Source: Erythrobacter sp. EC-HK427 (lineage in GTDB: Bacteria; Pseudomonadota; Alphaproteobacteria; Sphingomonadales; Sphingomonadaceae). From it: 64,000 nt of DNA. The DNA lies in the NCBI RefSeq assembly GCF_902498745.1, contig NZ_LR701479.1:2256881-2320880 (forward strand). The letters run 5' to 3'. The notes under the pieces are model-generated. The model worked only from the letters and a program-made list of their open reading frames with translations. It searched no databases and was not told the origin of the DNA. This document shows positions 25,815-36,044 of this stretch, piece after piece; position 1 is the stretch's first letter, and every line of letters begins with the position of its first letter. The position numbers were made by a program, and so were the translations under genes.

Positions 25815-26480
25815 CTAGCGCTCGATATCGTCGGGATAGGTGCCTGTGGCCGAATAATGCACCATTTCCGCCACATTGGTGGCATGGTCGCCAATCCGCT
25901 CGATATTGCGGGCGACGAACAGCAATTGTGCAGCGCTGCTGATGGTGGCCGGATTTTCGACCATGTGGCTGACGACATTGCGGAAAATACTATCGTAGAA
26001 GGCATCGACTTTCTCGTCCCGCTCGATCACTTCGCGCGCCATCACCGGATCGCGGCTGGCGAAGGCGGTCAGCACGTCGTGCACCATTTCCGCTGCCAGC
26101 TCGCCCATGGCGGGCAGCAGGGTGAGCGGTTCGAATGTGGCGCGGCCTTCGATCTTGCCGATGCGCTTGGCGATGTTCTTGGCGTAATCGCCAATCCGCT
26201 CGACCACGCCGCTGATCTTCAGCGCGGCGACGATTTCGCGCAGATCATCGGCCATCGGCGCCCGCAGTGCCAGCACGCGCACGGCCATCGCATCGACCTG
26301 CGTTTCCAGCGCGTCGATCCTCACGTCCCGGTCGATCACGCGTTGTGCCAGCTCGATATCGCCGGTGACAAGCGCGCTCAGCGCCTCGCTGATGGCGAGT
26401 TCGGCCAGACCGCCCATCTCCGCGATAAGCCCGCGCAGCTGGGTGATGTCTTCGTCAAATGCCTTGACCGTATGGTCCAT
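25815..26480 (-). CDS. phoU: Phosphate signaling complex protein PhoU
   Basis: 221 residues, all-helical, made of two three-helix PhoU repeats. Conserved metal-binding segments are KISGVVERIGDYAKNIAKR in the first repeat and FVARNIERIGDHATNVAEM in the second. PhoU connects the Pst transporter to PhoR and keeps the kinase inactive when phosphate is plentiful. It starts 2 bases after the pstB stop, in the same operon. Confidence 0.95.
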   Translation of the reverse strand: MDHTVKAFDEDITQLRGLIAEMGGLAELAISEALSALVTGDIELAQRVIDRDVRIDALETQVDAMAVRVLALRAPMADDLREIVAALKISGVVERIGDYAKNIAKRIGKIEGRATFEPLTLLPAMGELAAEMVHDVLTAFASRDPVMAREVIERDEKVDAFYDSIFRNVVSHMVENPATISSAAQLLFVARNIERIGDHATNVAEMVHYSATGTYPDDIER

Positions 26481-26482
26481 AA

Positions 26483-27319
26483 TTAGCCGTACCTGCCAGT
26501 GATGTAATCCTGCGTGCGTTGCTGCTTGGGATTAGTAAATATGTCCGATGTGTGTCCATACTCGACCAGATGGCCGAGGTGGAAAAAGGCCGTACGTTGG
26601 GACACACGGGCGGCTTGCTGCATGGAGTGCGTGACGATCACTATAGCATAGTTTCCGCGCAAATCGTCGATAAGTTCCTCGATCTTGGCAGTGGCGATGG
26701 GATCGAGTGCGGAGCACGGCTCGTCCATCAGGATCACTTCGGGATCGACCGCGATGGCGCGGGCAATGCACAGCCGCTGCTGCTGCCCGCCGGAAAGCGC
26801 GGTGCCCGAATCCTGCAGGCGGTCTTTCACTTCCTCCCACAGGCCGGCCCGGCGTAAGCTCTTTTCGACAATCGCATCCAGCTCACCCTTGCCCTCGGCG
26901 AGGCCATGGATGCGCGGGCCGTAGGCGATATTTTCGTAGATCGACTTGGGGAAGGGGTTGGGCTTTTGGAACACCATGCCCACGCGGGCGCGCAGCTGCA
27001 CCACGTCCATCCCGCTGGCGTAGATATCCTCGCCGTCGAGCTCGATCGTGCCGGTGACCTTGGCCGAAGGGATGGTGTCGTTCATGCGGTTGAGGGCGCG
27101 CAGGAAGGTCGACTTGCCACAGCCCGACGGCCCAATGAAGGCGGTTACGAATTCCTGGTAGACTTCGATATCGACATTATCGATTGCCTTCTTGTCCCCA
27201 TAGAAGACCGACACGCCGCGCGCGCTCATCTTCACATTCGTGGGCTCGGCACTTTCTGCCATCTTTTCGACAGGAGCCGTTTCGGCAATCGGGGTCGCGG
27301 CGGTTTCTTGCATCACCAT
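26483..27319 (-). CDS. pstB: Phosphate ABC transporter ATP-binding protein PstB
   Basis: 278 residues. Walker A is GPSGCGKS (63-70), the signature is [17 protein letters not shown], Walker B is [13 protein letters not shown], and a conserved [10 protein letters not shown] segment is typical of PstB. It drives uptake through PstC and PstA. The first 30 residues are a poorly conserved Ala/Glu/Thr extension. The chosen ATG has GAGAAGAA just upstream and lies inside the end of pstA (7-base overlap); a second ATG two codons on is possible. Confidence 0.95.
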   Translation of the reverse strand: MVMQETAATPIAETAPVEKMAESAEPTNVKMSARGVSVFYGDKKAIDNVDIEVYQEFVTAFIGPSGCGKSTFLRALNRMNDTIPSAKVTGTIELDGEDIYASGMDVVQLRARVGMVFQKPNPFPKSIYENIAYGPRIHGLAEGKGELDAIVEKSLRRAGLWEEVKDRLQDSGTALSGGQQQRLCIARAIAVDPEVILMDEPCSALDPIATAKIEELIDDLRGNYAIVIVTHSMQQAARVSQRTAFFHLGHLVEYGHTSDIFTNPKQQRTQDYITGRYG

Positions 27320-28563
27320 TTCTTCTCGAAGCGGTTGCGCAGATAGATGGCGAGGCCATTCATCAGCAGGAGGAATATCAATAGCACAATAATCGCTGCG
27401 CTGGTGCGTTCGACAAATCCGCGGTCGATTTCATCGGACCACAGGAAAATCTGCATCGGCAGCACAGTCGCATTGTCGGTGAAGCCCGAGGGCGGCGTTG
27501 CGACAAAGGCGCGCATCCCGATCAGCAGCAGCGGCGCGGTTTCGCCCAGCGCGCGGGCCATGCCGATAATCGTGCCGGTCAGGATACCGGGCAGGGCAAG
27601 CGGCAGCACATGGTGGAACACCACCTGCACCGGCGACGCCCCCACCGCCAGCGCACCGTCACGGATGGAGGGCGGCACCGCCTTGATCGCGTTGCGGCCC
27701 GAAATGACGATCACGGGCATCGTCATCAGCGCCAGCGTCATCCCGCCGATCAGCGGAGCGGAGCGGTAACTGGGGAAGATCGACAGGAACACCGCCATGC
27801 CGAGCAGGCCGAAAATGATCGAGGGCACCGCTGCCAGATTGTTGATCGAAACCTCGATCACATCGGTCCAGCGGTTCTTCGGAGCGTATTCTTCCAGATA
27901 GAGCGCGGCCATCACGCCGATGGGGAAGGCGAGCAGGAGAGTGACGACCATCGTCAAGAGCGAACCCTTGAGCGCGCCCCAGATGCCGACGAGCTGCGGG
28001 TCGGTCGCATCGGCGCGGGTGAGGAAGCCGACGTCGAAATTGTCTTCCAATGCGCCCCGTTCGGCCAGTTGCTGCGCCAGCGGTTGCAGATCGCCCTGGC
28101 CGTCTCCGGCATAGGCGCTGGCGAGATCTTCGCTAGTGGGTAGCCAGAAGGTTGCTTCGCGGCTCAGCACTGCCGGATCGGCGTGGATTTCCTCGGCCAC
28201 CAAACGCCATGCTTCGCCATTGAGGTGTTGTGCACCTTCCGCGCCCAAGGTCTGCTCGGCGCTGAACTGGACGATGTCGCTCAGGCCCTGTCCGCCCAGT
28301 CGCTGGGTTACCTCGGTTGCCGTTAGCTCCTGTTGCGGCAGCGACAGGCCCAGTTGTGCAAAGTCGATATCAACCCGCATTTCGGTGCGCTGGAAGCCGC
28401 CGATGCCGTTGATCGTCATCGTGACCAGCAGAAACAGCAGCACGACCACCGAGAAGACAATCGCCGACAGGCCCAGCGCCTTGAACCGGCGTTCTGCCGC
28501 GTAACGCTTTTTCAGCCGTGCTTCGAATGTAGCGGTGCGGGTGGGGGTGACGCGATCACTCAT
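27313..28563 (-). CDS. pstA: Phosphate ABC transporter permease PstA
   Basis: 416 residues, longer than the roughly 290 of E. coli. After the first helix comes a periplasmic insert of about 150 residues ([15 protein letters not shown] to ARDA-like [10 protein letters not shown]). This is a known alphaproteobacterial form with an N-terminal DUF3333-type domain. The permease core follows: [21 protein letters not shown] and a conserved EAA-like loop in [26 protein letters not shown]. It overlaps pstB by 7 bases and pstC by 8 bases. Confidence 0.92.
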   Translation of the reverse strand: MSDRVTPTRTATFEARLKKRYAAERRFKALGLSAIVFSVVVLLFLLVTMTINGIGGFQRTEMRVDIDFAQLGLSLPQQELTATEVTQRLGGQGLSDIVQFSAEQTLGAEGAQHLNGEAWRLVAEEIHADPAVLSREATFWLPTSEDLASAYAGDGQGDLQPLAQQLAERGALEDNFDVGFLTRADATDPQLVGIWGALKGSLLTMVVTLLLAFPIGVMAALYLEEYAPKNRWTDVIEVSINNLAAVPSIIFGLLGMAVFLSIFPSYRSAPLIGGMTLALMTMPVIVISGRNAIKAVPPSIRDGALAVGASPVQVVFHHVLPLALPGILTGTIIGMARALGETAPLLLIGMRAFVATPPSGFTDNATVLPMQIFLWSDEIDRGFVERTSAAIIVLLIFLLLMNGLAIYLRNRFEKKW

Positions 28564-29938
28564 AAGCTTCACGGAACCTCTTAACAACGCGCAGGGCGAT
28601 GAAATTGAGCGCCAGCGTCACCAGGAACAGCACGAAGCCGAGGGCAAAGGCGGCGAGCGTTGCCGGATGGTCGAAACTGCCTTCGCCGGTGAGCAGTGCG
28701 ACGATCTGCACCGTCACGGTCGTCATCGATTCAAGCGGGTTGGCAGACAGGTTGGCGGCGGTGGAAGCGGCCATCACGACGATCATTGTTTCCCCGATGG
28801 CGCGGCTGATCGCCAGCATCACGCCGCCGACAATGCCGGGCAGGGCGGCGGGCACCAGCACGCGGCGGATCGTCTCGTTGGTGGTGGCGCCCATAGCGAG
28901 CGAGCCATCGCGCATCGCCTGCGGCACAGCGGCGATGCTGTCATCCGCCATGGAGGAGACGAAGGGGATAATCATCACCCCCATCACCAGACCGGCGGCC
29001 AGCGCGCTCTCGCTCGACGGGTTGGAATAGCCGAGCGCAACGGCGAAGTCGCGGATCGCGGGCGCAATCGTCAGCGCGGCGAAATAGCCGTAGACGACGG
29101 TCGGCACACCGGCGAGAATTTCGAGCATGGGCTTTACCCAAGCGCGCAATTTGGGATGCGCATATTGGGTGAGGTAGATGGCGCTCATCATGCCCAGCGG
29201 GATCGCCACGATCATGGCAATGATCGCGCCGATAAACAGCGTGCCCCAGAACAGCGGAATGGCGCCGTAGCGGTCGCCTTCCACGGCCCCCGTGCTCATC
29301 GGATCGGGGTTCCACTGGAAGCCGAACAGGAAGTCCAGCGGGCTCACCAAACCGAAGAACCGCACCGTTTCGAACACCAGTGTCACTACGATGCCGAAGG
29401 TGGTCAGGATCGCGACCAGTGACGCGATCAGCAGCGCGAGCATCACCAGACGCTCTACCTTGGTGCGGGCGGCAAAATCGGGCTTCAGGCGCAGGAAGGC
29501 CCAAGCCGCACCGGCTCCGGCAACAATCGCCCCGACGACCAGCCCGATGATGCTGTAGCGTGACTGTGCTTCTCGGAAGCGTTCGGCCAGCGCATAGGCA
29601 TCATCATTCAGCACCTGCGAGTTGCTGCCATTGGCGATATTGCGTGCCTCGATCAGGATAGCATCACGGCGCAGGCCGAAATCCGGCAGGCCCTGCGCTT
29701 CGGGGCTGGCCAACACATGGCTGAGCACCAGATTGCCGGAAATGCCGTTCCATATCAGGAACCACAGGATGACCGGAACCACGATCCACAGCGCGGCATA
29801 CCACGCGTGATAGGTGGGGAGCGAAGCGATCCGCCCGTCAGGAGCGGATCGCTTGAACGTCCATGCCCGCGCGCGGGCTACCAGCCAACCGGCCAGACCC
29901 AGCCCGATGGCGAGGAGAAGCGGCAGAACAGGTGACAT
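28556..29938 (-). CDS. pstC: Phosphate ABC transporter permease PstC
   Basis: 460 residues, with an N-terminal extension of about 170 residues that includes extra helices and a periplasmic part before the permease core. The core has KPMLEILAGVPTVVYGYFAAL and the EAA loop AVPQAMRDGSLAMGATTNETIRRVLVPAALPGI. With PstA it forms the membrane channel. It follows pstS after 17 bases and overlaps pstA by 8 bases. Confidence 0.92.
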   Translation of the reverse strand: MSPVLPLLLAIGLGLAGWLVARARAWTFKRSAPDGRIASLPTYHAWYAALWIVVPVILWFLIWNGISGNLVLSHVLASPEAQGLPDFGLRRDAILIEARNIANGSNSQVLNDDAYALAERFREAQSRYSIIGLVVGAIVAGAGAAWAFLRLKPDFAARTKVERLVMLALLIASLVAILTTFGIVVTLVFETVRFFGLVSPLDFLFGFQWNPDPMSTGAVEGDRYGAIPLFWGTLFIGAIIAMIVAIPLGMMSAIYLTQYAHPKLRAWVKPMLEILAGVPTVVYGYFAALTIAPAIRDFAVALGYSNPSSESALAAGLVMGVMIIPFVSSMADDSIAAVPQAMRDGSLAMGATTNETIRRVLVPAALPGIVGGVMLAISRAIGETMIVVMAASTAANLSANPLESMTTVTVQIVALLTGEGSFDHPATLAAFALGFVLFLVTLALNFIALRVVKRFREAYE

Positions 29939-29955
29939 TGCGCGGGGTTACACCT

Positions 29956-30993
29956 CTATTGCAGGTCTTCAGCGGTGAGCGTCGGGAACTCGGTTGTGGC
30001 TGCCGTCATGGCCGCCATAACGTCGTCGCGATTCGGCACCAGACCGATTTCCGCCAGTGGCCCGTCTGCACCCCAATTGGCAACCCAGGTCGCCAGAAAT
30101 TCCTCAAGACCGGGGATCACGCCGATATGGTCGGCCTTCAGATAGATGAAGAGCGGGCGCGCGCCGGGGTAGGAGAAATTGGAGATGTTCTCGTAAGTCG
30201 GCGCGACGCCGTTCATCGACAGGCCCTGCACGCGATCGGCATTGGCATCGAGATAGGAAAAGCCGAAGATACCCACCGCATTCGGGTTGGTTTCGATCTT
30301 CTGCACGATCAGATTGTCCTGCTCGCCCTGATCGACATATTTGCCGTCCGAACGCACTTCGGTGCATATGCGATCTTCTTCCTCTTCCGAAAGCCCTTCG
30401 GGCAGCGGGCCAGCTTCGCAACCGACTTCAAGGATCAGCTCGGTCAGCGCATCGCGCGTGCCCGAGGTGCTGGGCGGACCGTAAACGAGGATCGGCAGAT
30501 CGGGCAGCGACGGGTCGATATCCGACCAGTTTTCCGCCGTCTGCTCCTCGCCATAGGGGTTGGCGGCGATGGCGCGGTAAACGATCTCCGGCGTCAGATC
30601 CATGGTGATGCCGCCCTGCGCGCTGGCGAGCGCGATGCCGTCCATACCCACCTGGATTTCGACGATGTTTTCGACACCATTGGCCTGGCAAGTCGCAAAT
30701 TCGTCCGGCTTCATCCGGCGCGAGGCTTGCGCGATATCAGGCGTGTTAAAGCCGATTCCGCCGCAGAACTGGGCGATACCGCCGCCAGTGCCGATCGATT
30801 CGATATTGGCTGCGGGGAACTGCGGATTTTCGCGGCTGAAGATTTCCGAAATGCGCGTGGCAAAGGGGAATACAGTGGACGAGCCGACCGCATGAATTGC
30901 GTCGCGGCTATCGCCACTCGCACTGTCCTGGCCACCGCAGGCAGTAAGGGCAGTCGCGGCCAGCGCGGCGACGGCGAGGGAGAACTTTTTCAT
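29956..30993 (-). CDS. pstS: Phosphate ABC transporter substrate-binding protein PstS
   Basis: 345 residues. A signal peptide ends in the lipobox LTACGG, so it is probably a lipoprotein. The phosphate-binding segments are IHAVGSSTVFPF near the mature N-terminus and YGPPSTSGTRDALTELIL. It delivers phosphate to PstCA. The start at 30993 gives a normal signal peptide; an ATG five codons earlier is less likely. A candidate PHO box is about 55 bases upstream. Confidence 0.94.
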   Translation of the reverse strand: MKKFSLAVAALAATALTACGGQDSASGDSRDAIHAVGSSTVFPFATRISEIFSRENPQFPAANIESIGTGGGIAQFCGGIGFNTPDIAQASRRMKPDEFATCQANGVENIVEIQVGMDGIALASAQGGITMDLTPEIVYRAIAANPYGEEQTAENWSDIDPSLPDLPILVYGPPSTSGTRDALTELILEVGCEAGPLPEGLSEEEEDRICTEVRSDGKYVDQGEQDNLIVQKIETNPNAVGIFGFSYLDANADRVQGLSMNGVAPTYENISNFSYPGARPLFIYLKADHIGVIPGLEEFLATWVANWGADGPLAEIGLVPNRDDVMAAMTAATTEFPTLTAEDLQ

Positions 30994-31045
30994 GGTCTGT
31001 GATCTCACTTCTGTTTGTGAACTAGCGGCCCTCTATTGCGATCAT

Positions 31046-31063
31046 GCGACAGATTTGCGTCAC
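31046..31063 (-). promoter_or_regulatory. Candidate PHO box upstream of pstS
   Basis: On the minus strand, GTGACGC-AAAT-CTGTCGC: the second half matches CTGTCAT at 5 of 7 and the first half more weakly, with the correct 4-base spacer and a position in front of pstS. It is the weakest of the three PHO-like sites and is supported mainly by context. Confidence 0.45.
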
Positions 31064-31107
31064 ATCGCGGTCTTATTTGCAATCGGGGGCGGTGAATACG
31101 GGAATTC

Positions 31108-32481
31108 CTAAAAATCGAACTCGGCGCGCATCCCGACTACATCGGCATCATAGTCCCGCTCGCCGCCGGGTAGCGCCAGCGGAGCATCGTCATATTGGAG
31201 ACGGCCATAATTGATCTGCAATCGCGTGTAATCGGTGGTTGTCCAGACCAGACTGCCGAAAATGCCGTTCTGGCTGCCGCCGATGATTCCTGCATCGGCA
31301 TCGTTTAGCTCAAGATAGTCATAGCGGAGATTGAGCTGCACCGCGCCGATCCCGCCTTCGCCCATGGGGCTGTTGGGACGGGTGCGGTTAAAGCGCCCGC
31401 CGCGATAGCCGCGCGAATCGCCGGGGGTCAGGAAAATGCCCGCCTCGACAAGCGCGCCGTGGAACACGGCATTGTCCACCATCGGAATGCCTCCGACTTC
31501 CTGCCGATAGGCTTCCGCATGGAGGTGCAGCGGGCCACGGATAGCGGCGAATTCCGCGCCGAGGCCGAATTCGCTGCCTGCTGCGAAACTGCCCGTGTTG
31601 ACGAGGCGATTGGCCGTAAAGTGCACCAGCGGGCGCTGGCGATACCGCACGGTCTCACCAGCGCCGATTTCCGCGTAATGGATCGAGCCGCCAAAATGCA
31701 GCTGCGTATCCCCCACTTCGGGGAAAAATACAGCGCGCCCGTCGACGCTCCACCGGTCGCTGCCGGGCAGCTCGCCCAAATTGTTGGAAAACACACCCGC
31801 CTGCACCAGCACCGGGCCGGAGCCATATTCAGCGGCAACCCCAAGTCGGCGGCTAAAGCCGAATGCGTCGGTAAAGGCAGCGCGTTCGAGGAATGACAGG
31901 AAGCGGCTGCTGGTCAGTTCTTCCATAGATTGGAAATTGTTGAACTGGCCTGCGCTGATGGTTAGATCGCCTGCACCATATTCTATCAGCGCATCGGTGA
32001 TTTCGACTTCGCCGCCTGCGAAGTCCAGCTCCATTTTGTAGGCAAACCCACCGGGAATATTGCCTTCAACACCGAGGCGCGCGCGGCGTGCTTCGGCGTC
32101 GAAACCATCGGCGAGACCAAGCCCGGCGGGCAGGGCAGTCCAGCCCGCATCCAGCATCAGCCGACCGAAGGGCTTGAAGGAGAACCCGTCCTCGCTCTCG
32201 GTTTCAGGCGCTGCGCCCATGCTCAGCTGCGTCGGAACGCTGGCAAAAACGGGTTGCGCCGTTGCCTGATCACGCTCGGCTAGATCATTGGCCAGTGTGG
32301 CGCTCTCGCCCTCAATGGCGTCGAGGCGGGCGTTTACCGCAACCAATTGGGCTGTCAGGCTTGCCACCTGTGCGCGCAGCTCGTCCACCTCGCTTCGCTG
32401 CGACGCGCCCGCTTCCTGAGCGGCAACAGGCGTTGCCACACACGTGAAGGCAGCAAGCGGGAAAGCATAGGCAGCCTTCAT
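31108..32481 (-). CDS. Phosphate-selective porin OprO/OprP family protein
   Basis: 457 residues. A signal peptide ending in VAAQ is followed by a trimerisation coiled coil (EVDELRAQVASLTAQLVAV and on, about residues 30-70) and a long beta-barrel domain. The barrel has RLMLDAGW and RRARLGVEGNIPGGFAYKME, typical of OprO/P porins, and ends with an aromatic C-terminus (AEFDF) for outer-membrane assembly. It is likely the outer-membrane entry for phosphate or polyphosphate, consistent with its place between phoR and pstS and a strong PHO box upstream. Selectivity is inferred, not shown. Confidence 0.87.
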   Translation of the reverse strand: MKAAYAFPLAAFTCVATPVAAQEAGASQRSEVDELRAQVASLTAQLVAVNARLDAIEGESATLANDLAERDQATAQPVFASVPTQLSMGAAPETESEDGFSFKPFGRLMLDAGWTALPAGLGLADGFDAEARRARLGVEGNIPGGFAYKMELDFAGGEVEITDALIEYGAGDLTISAGQFNNFQSMEELTSSRFLSFLERAAFTDAFGFSRRLGVAAEYGSGPVLVQAGVFSNNLGELPGSDRWSVDGRAVFFPEVGDTQLHFGGSIHYAEIGAGETVRYRQRPLVHFTANRLVNTGSFAAGSEFGLGAEFAAIRGPLHLHAEAYRQEVGGIPMVDNAVFHGALVEAGIFLTPGDSRGYRGGRFNRTRPNSPMGEGGIGAVQLNLRYDYLELNDADAGIIGGSQNGIFGSLVWTTTDYTRLQINYGRLQYDDAPLALPGGERDYDADVVGMRAEFDF

Positions 32482-32539
32482 GGGGTGTGTCTCATTTCTG
32501 TCATATGTCCAAAATGTGACCGCGCCCTAGGCGTGTCAT

Positions 32540-32557
32540 ATGACAGATATGTGACAG
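32540..32557 (-). promoter_or_regulatory. PHO box upstream of the porin gene
   Basis: On the minus strand, CTGTCAC-ATAT-CTGTCAT matches the PhoB consensus direct repeat at 6 of 7 and 7 of 7 positions with a 4-base spacer. It lies about 60 bases before the porin start. It is the best PHO box in the window. Confidence 0.82.
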
Positions 32558-32615
32558 AAAAGAATTGCCTGTGGATAGCGCCCGCGTTCAACGGGCGGTG
32601 TTCCAGCGCGCAGGC

Positions 32616-33800
32616 CTATCTTTGCGAGGCGACAGGCAGGCGCACCGACACCGTTGTGCCTTCGCCCAGCGTGCTCTGGATATCGAGCCGTCCGCGATGG
32701 CGTTCGACAATATGTTTGACGATGGCGAGGCCCAGTCCGGTACCCCCGGCGGCGCGACTTCGGCCCGGATCGGTGCGGTAGAAGCGGCGGGTCAGGTGCG
32801 GCAAGTGCTCGCGCGCAATCCCTTCGCCGCGATCGGTGATTTGCACGATGGCCATATCGCGGTCGCCCAGCGCGAGGGACACCGTCACCTTGGAGCCGGG
32901 GGCGCTATATTTGAGCGCATTGTCCACCAGATTGCGGATCAGCTGTTCCAGCTGGCTTTGCGCGCCGCGCACATTGAGCGCGCTTTCTTCCAGCTTGAAT
33001 TCGAGGCGGTCGGCGCGTTCCGGCCCGGCGCCGTCGCGCGCCGCCTGCTGGATCAGCGGCACAAAGTTGATCACGTCGCGCGGCTGGTCGTGTTTTTCCG
33101 CTTCCAGCTTGCTGAGGCTCATCAGATCGTCGATCAGCGATTGTAGCCGCCGCGCTTCCTTGAGCACCGTCTGGTAGAATTTGGCCGTCTTTTCGGCTGG
33201 CAAGTCCGGCCCTGTCTCGTCCAGCGTTTCCATATAGCCAATGATCGAGGCGAGCGGCGTGCGCAGTTCGTGGCTGGCATTGGCGACAAAATCGGAATGC
33301 GCGCGGCTGACGTCGGCTTCGGAGGTGCGGTTGATGAGCTCGACCAGACTGTAGCGCGCATCGATCCGCTGGCAGGTCATCTGCCAATTGCTTTTGGGGC
33401 CGGTCAGCCCTTGCACGGTGACCGAACCTCCGCCTTCGCGCGACAGCAGGTCAATCGCTGCCGGATGCCGCAGCGCCACGCGCGCGTCCTGCCCCAGCAC
33501 GTGGCGGCCGATCTCCTCGCGCGCCTGGGCGTTTGCGACGATAATCCGGTTCTGGTCGAGCAGCAGCACCGGCAGGCCTGAATGTTCCACCAGATCGCGC
33601 ATTCCCGAGGTCGTCAGCGTCAGTCCTTCGGGCTCTGGCGGGCGGAAAACAGGTGGTGGCGGGGCGGAAATCCAGAAGGAGGCGATCCACAGCGCAACGA
33701 TGACGACAGCGAACAACCAGCCGACACCGGAATAGACCAGCGCGCCTCCTGTCAGGAGAGCGATAACGATCCCGGCAATCGGAAAGAATCGTTCCGTCAT
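32616..33800 (-). CDS. phoR: Phosphate regulon sensor histidine kinase PhoR
   Basis: 394 residues. Two N-terminal membrane helices (about 5-45) with almost no periplasmic loop are followed by a PAS-like domain (about 65-155). The H-box is FVANASHELRTPLASIIGY with H177, the N-box RNLVDNALKYS, and the G boxes DRGEGIA and [17 protein letters not shown]. It phosphorylates PhoB when the Pst-PhoU complex signals low phosphate. The start at 33800 avoids a basic upstream stretch. It is the first gene of the pho series; the porin starts 134 bases further on. Confidence 0.9.
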   Translation of the reverse strand: MTERFFPIAGIVIALLTGGALVYSGVGWLFAVVIVALWIASFWISAPPPPVFRPPEPEGLTLTTSGMRDLVEHSGLPVLLLDQNRIIVANAQAREEIGRHVLGQDARVALRHPAAIDLLSREGGGSVTVQGLTGPKSNWQMTCQRIDARYSLVELINRTSEADVSRAHSDFVANASHELRTPLASIIGYMETLDETGPDLPAEKTAKFYQTVLKEARRLQSLIDDLMSLSKLEAEKHDQPRDVINFVPLIQQAARDGAGPERADRLEFKLEESALNVRGAQSQLEQLIRNLVDNALKYSAPGSKVTVSLALGDRDMAIVQITDRGEGIAREHLPHLTRRFYRTDPGRSRAAGGTGLGLAIVKHIVERHRGRLDIQSTLGEGTTVSVRLPVASQR

Positions 33801-33896
33801 GCGCGGTGCTTTGGCGCAGTTGCGTGGCATTTGCCAGCGCCTGCGCGATCGTGTCACATTGTCGGGGGGAGGGCAGCTGTTGCTGCCTGCCATCGG

Positions 33897-33971
33897 TGGT
33901 GACCCCTACGGGAATCGAACCCGTGTTTCAGCCGTGAAAGGGCCGCGTCCTAACCGCTAGACGAAGGGGCC
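33897..33971 (-). tRNA. tRNA-Glu (TTC anticodon)
   Basis: Minus strand, 75 nt. The acceptor stem GGCCCCT pairs with AGGGGTC. The D arm contains TCTAGCGGTTAGGA. The anticodon stem CGGCC/GGCTG encloses CTTTCAC with anticodon TTC. The T arm is ACGGGTTCGATTCCCGT, and CCA is encoded. Confidence 0.95.
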
Positions 33972-34061
33972 ACAAGCGATGGAGCGGCGCAATTAGGCGG
34001 GTGTTGCGACGCGGTCAAGCCCAATTGCGGCGATTATTTCGCCTTTGTTGCACTTTACCGG

Positions 34062-35852
34062 TCAATCGGCCCAAGCCGCGTCTTCCAGATGCAATTCGGC
34101 GGCGGGACGGCTGCCCCAATCGTCGATCTTGGCGCGGCCCGCCAGCCACACGCGCCGCCCCTGCGCACCGTGCAGCAGCGCCTGCCCCATCGGCGTTTCG
34201 GCAGCGCGGAAAGCGATGGCCTTGAAGCGCCCGCCATCCTGCCCCGCAGCTATCACCCGCAAGTGGTCGGAACCGACCACATCGGCCTTCACCAGCGTCA
34301 CCGGCCCCACCGCGATGCGCGGCCCCGGCCAGCCGACGCCATAGGGCCCCGCGCTTTCCAGCGTTGTCACCAGATCGGGCGTCAATCCGGCGGGCGCGAC
34401 GGCGAGATCGAGCGTCATCGCCTGTTCGGCCGAAGCGCGGGCGACCGGCCCTTCCAGCCGCTCTGCCATCCAGTCGCGGAAGGCTTCCATCTGGTCTGCC
34501 GCGATGGTCAGCCCGGCGGCCATGGCGTGCCCGCCGCCTTTCACCAGCAGTCCGCGATCACACGCGCCGATAATCGCTGCCCCCAGATCCACGCCTGCAA
34601 TCGAGCGGCCCGAGCCTTTGCCTTCCGGCCCGTCATCATCGAGCGCGATGACGATGCTCGGCCTGCCCGACTTCTCCTTGATCCGCCCGGCGACAATCCC
34701 AATTACCCCCGGATGCCAGCCGCGCCCGGCGCAGATGACGACAGGGCTGTTGTGCTGCGCGGCGAGTTGCGCCTCGGCCGCTTCCTGCACCGCTGCCTCG
34801 ATGGCGCGCCGTTCTTCATTGAGGCGGGAGAGCTGTTCGGCAATGGCGCGCGCTTCGTCAGGGTCTTCGGTGGTGAGCAGCCGCACGCCCAGCGTTGCCT
34901 CGCCCACGCGCCCGCCGGCATTGATGCGCGGGCCCAGCGCAAAGCCGCAATCGCTGGCCGAGGGCGCGGCTTTCAAGCGGCTGGCATCGATCAGCGCGGC
35001 CATGCCGGTATTGGCGCGCCGCGCCATGACTTTGAGGCCCTGCGCCACAAACGCGCGGTTGAGCCCGCGGATCGATGCGACATCGGCCACCGTGCCCAGT
35101 GCCACCAGATCGAGCAGCGCCATCAGATCGGGCTCCCGCCGGTGCTGGAAATAGTCGCGTTGGCGCAAAGTGCGCACCACCGCAATGGCGAGCAGGAAAG
35201 CAACGCCCACCGCCGCCAGATGGCCGTGCTCGGCCCCCGCATCGCTTTCGTCGAGCCGGTTCGGATTGACCAGCGCATAGCTGCGCGGCAATTCGGGGGA
35301 GCATTTGTGATGATCGACCACGATCACATCGATCCCCGCATCATGCGCCATGCCCAGCGCTTCATGCGCCATCGCGCCGCAATCCACGGTGACGATCAGG
35401 CTCGATCCCGCCTTGCCGATTTTCAGCAAAGCCTCGCCGCTGGGCCCGTATCCTTCGAGCAGGCGATCGGGGATATAATGCTGCGCCTCGTGCCCCAGCA
35501 TCCGCAGCAGTCGGATCAGCAGGGCCGAACTGGTTGCCCCGTCAACATCGTAATCGCCATACACGGTCACCGGCTCGCGCGCGATCACCGCTTCGGCGAT
35601 GCGCTCTGCCGCGCGGTCCATATCGGCGAAAACCGAAGGGTCTGGCAGAAAATCGCGCAGGGCAGGGCGGCGGTGGATGTCGATAGCCTCGCGTGCAACC
35701 CCGCGCGACAGCAGCAATTGCGTCTGGATGTCGTTGCCGAGGTCGGCAATGGCGGCGCCGCCAAGCTGCATATTCCCGCCGCGCCAACTCCAGCGCTTGC
35801 CGGAAAGCGAATGTTCGACCCCAAGAACCGCAAGATGTGCTTCCATCCTCAA
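34062..35852 (-). CDS. recJ: Single-stranded-DNA-specific exonuclease RecJ
   Basis: 596 residues, within the normal range. The DHH phosphoesterase motifs are VYGDYDVDGATSSALL (99-105 and on), TVDCGA, VVDHH (DHH at 180-182) and NPNRLD; the DHHA1 part has ALGPRINAGGRVG, GWHPGVIGIVAGRIKEK and GGGHAMAAG. It degrades single-stranded DNA 5' to 3' in recombination and mismatch repair. The first ATG is used; the third codon is also an ATG. It is transcribed away from the DUF4261-like gene. Confidence 0.94.
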   Translation of the reverse strand: MRMEAHLAVLGVEHSLSGKRWSWRGGNMQLGGAAIADLGNDIQTQLLLSRGVAREAIDIHRRPALRDFLPDPSVFADMDRAAERIAEAVIAREPVTVYGDYDVDGATSSALLIRLLRMLGHEAQHYIPDRLLEGYGPSGEALLKIGKAGSSLIVTVDCGAMAHEALGMAHDAGIDVIVVDHHKCSPELPRSYALVNPNRLDESDAGAEHGHLAAVGVAFLLAIAVVRTLRQRDYFQHRREPDLMALLDLVALGTVADVASIRGLNRAFVAQGLKVMARRANTGMAALIDASRLKAAPSASDCGFALGPRINAGGRVGEATLGVRLLTTEDPDEARAIAEQLSRLNEERRAIEAAVQEAAEAQLAAQHNSPVVICAGRGWHPGVIGIVAGRIKEKSGRPSIVIALDDDGPEGKGSGRSIAGVDLGAAIIGACDRGLLVKGGGHAMAAGLTIAADQMEAFRDWMAERLEGPVARASAEQAMTLDLAVAPAGLTPDLVTTLESAGPYGVGWPGPRIAVGPVTLVKADVVGSDHLRVIAAGQDGGRFKAIAFRAAETPMGQALLHGAQGRRVWLAGRAKIDDWGSRPAAELHLEDAAWAD

Positions 35853-36044
35853 TGCATAGCCGTGGGCGGACGGGCAGGGAAGTGTCTCGGTTCTCGAGCG
35901 AATACGATGGGCAGGGTTTACCGCAAGGCAATCAAATCAGTAGTATTGGAGTGCTGCTTGCGTTCGAATCGACGCGATGGACAGAATACGGCATTGCGCT
36001 GTCCGGTGCAGGGAAGGGTGGAACCAATAGCTAGCGCGCAGACC

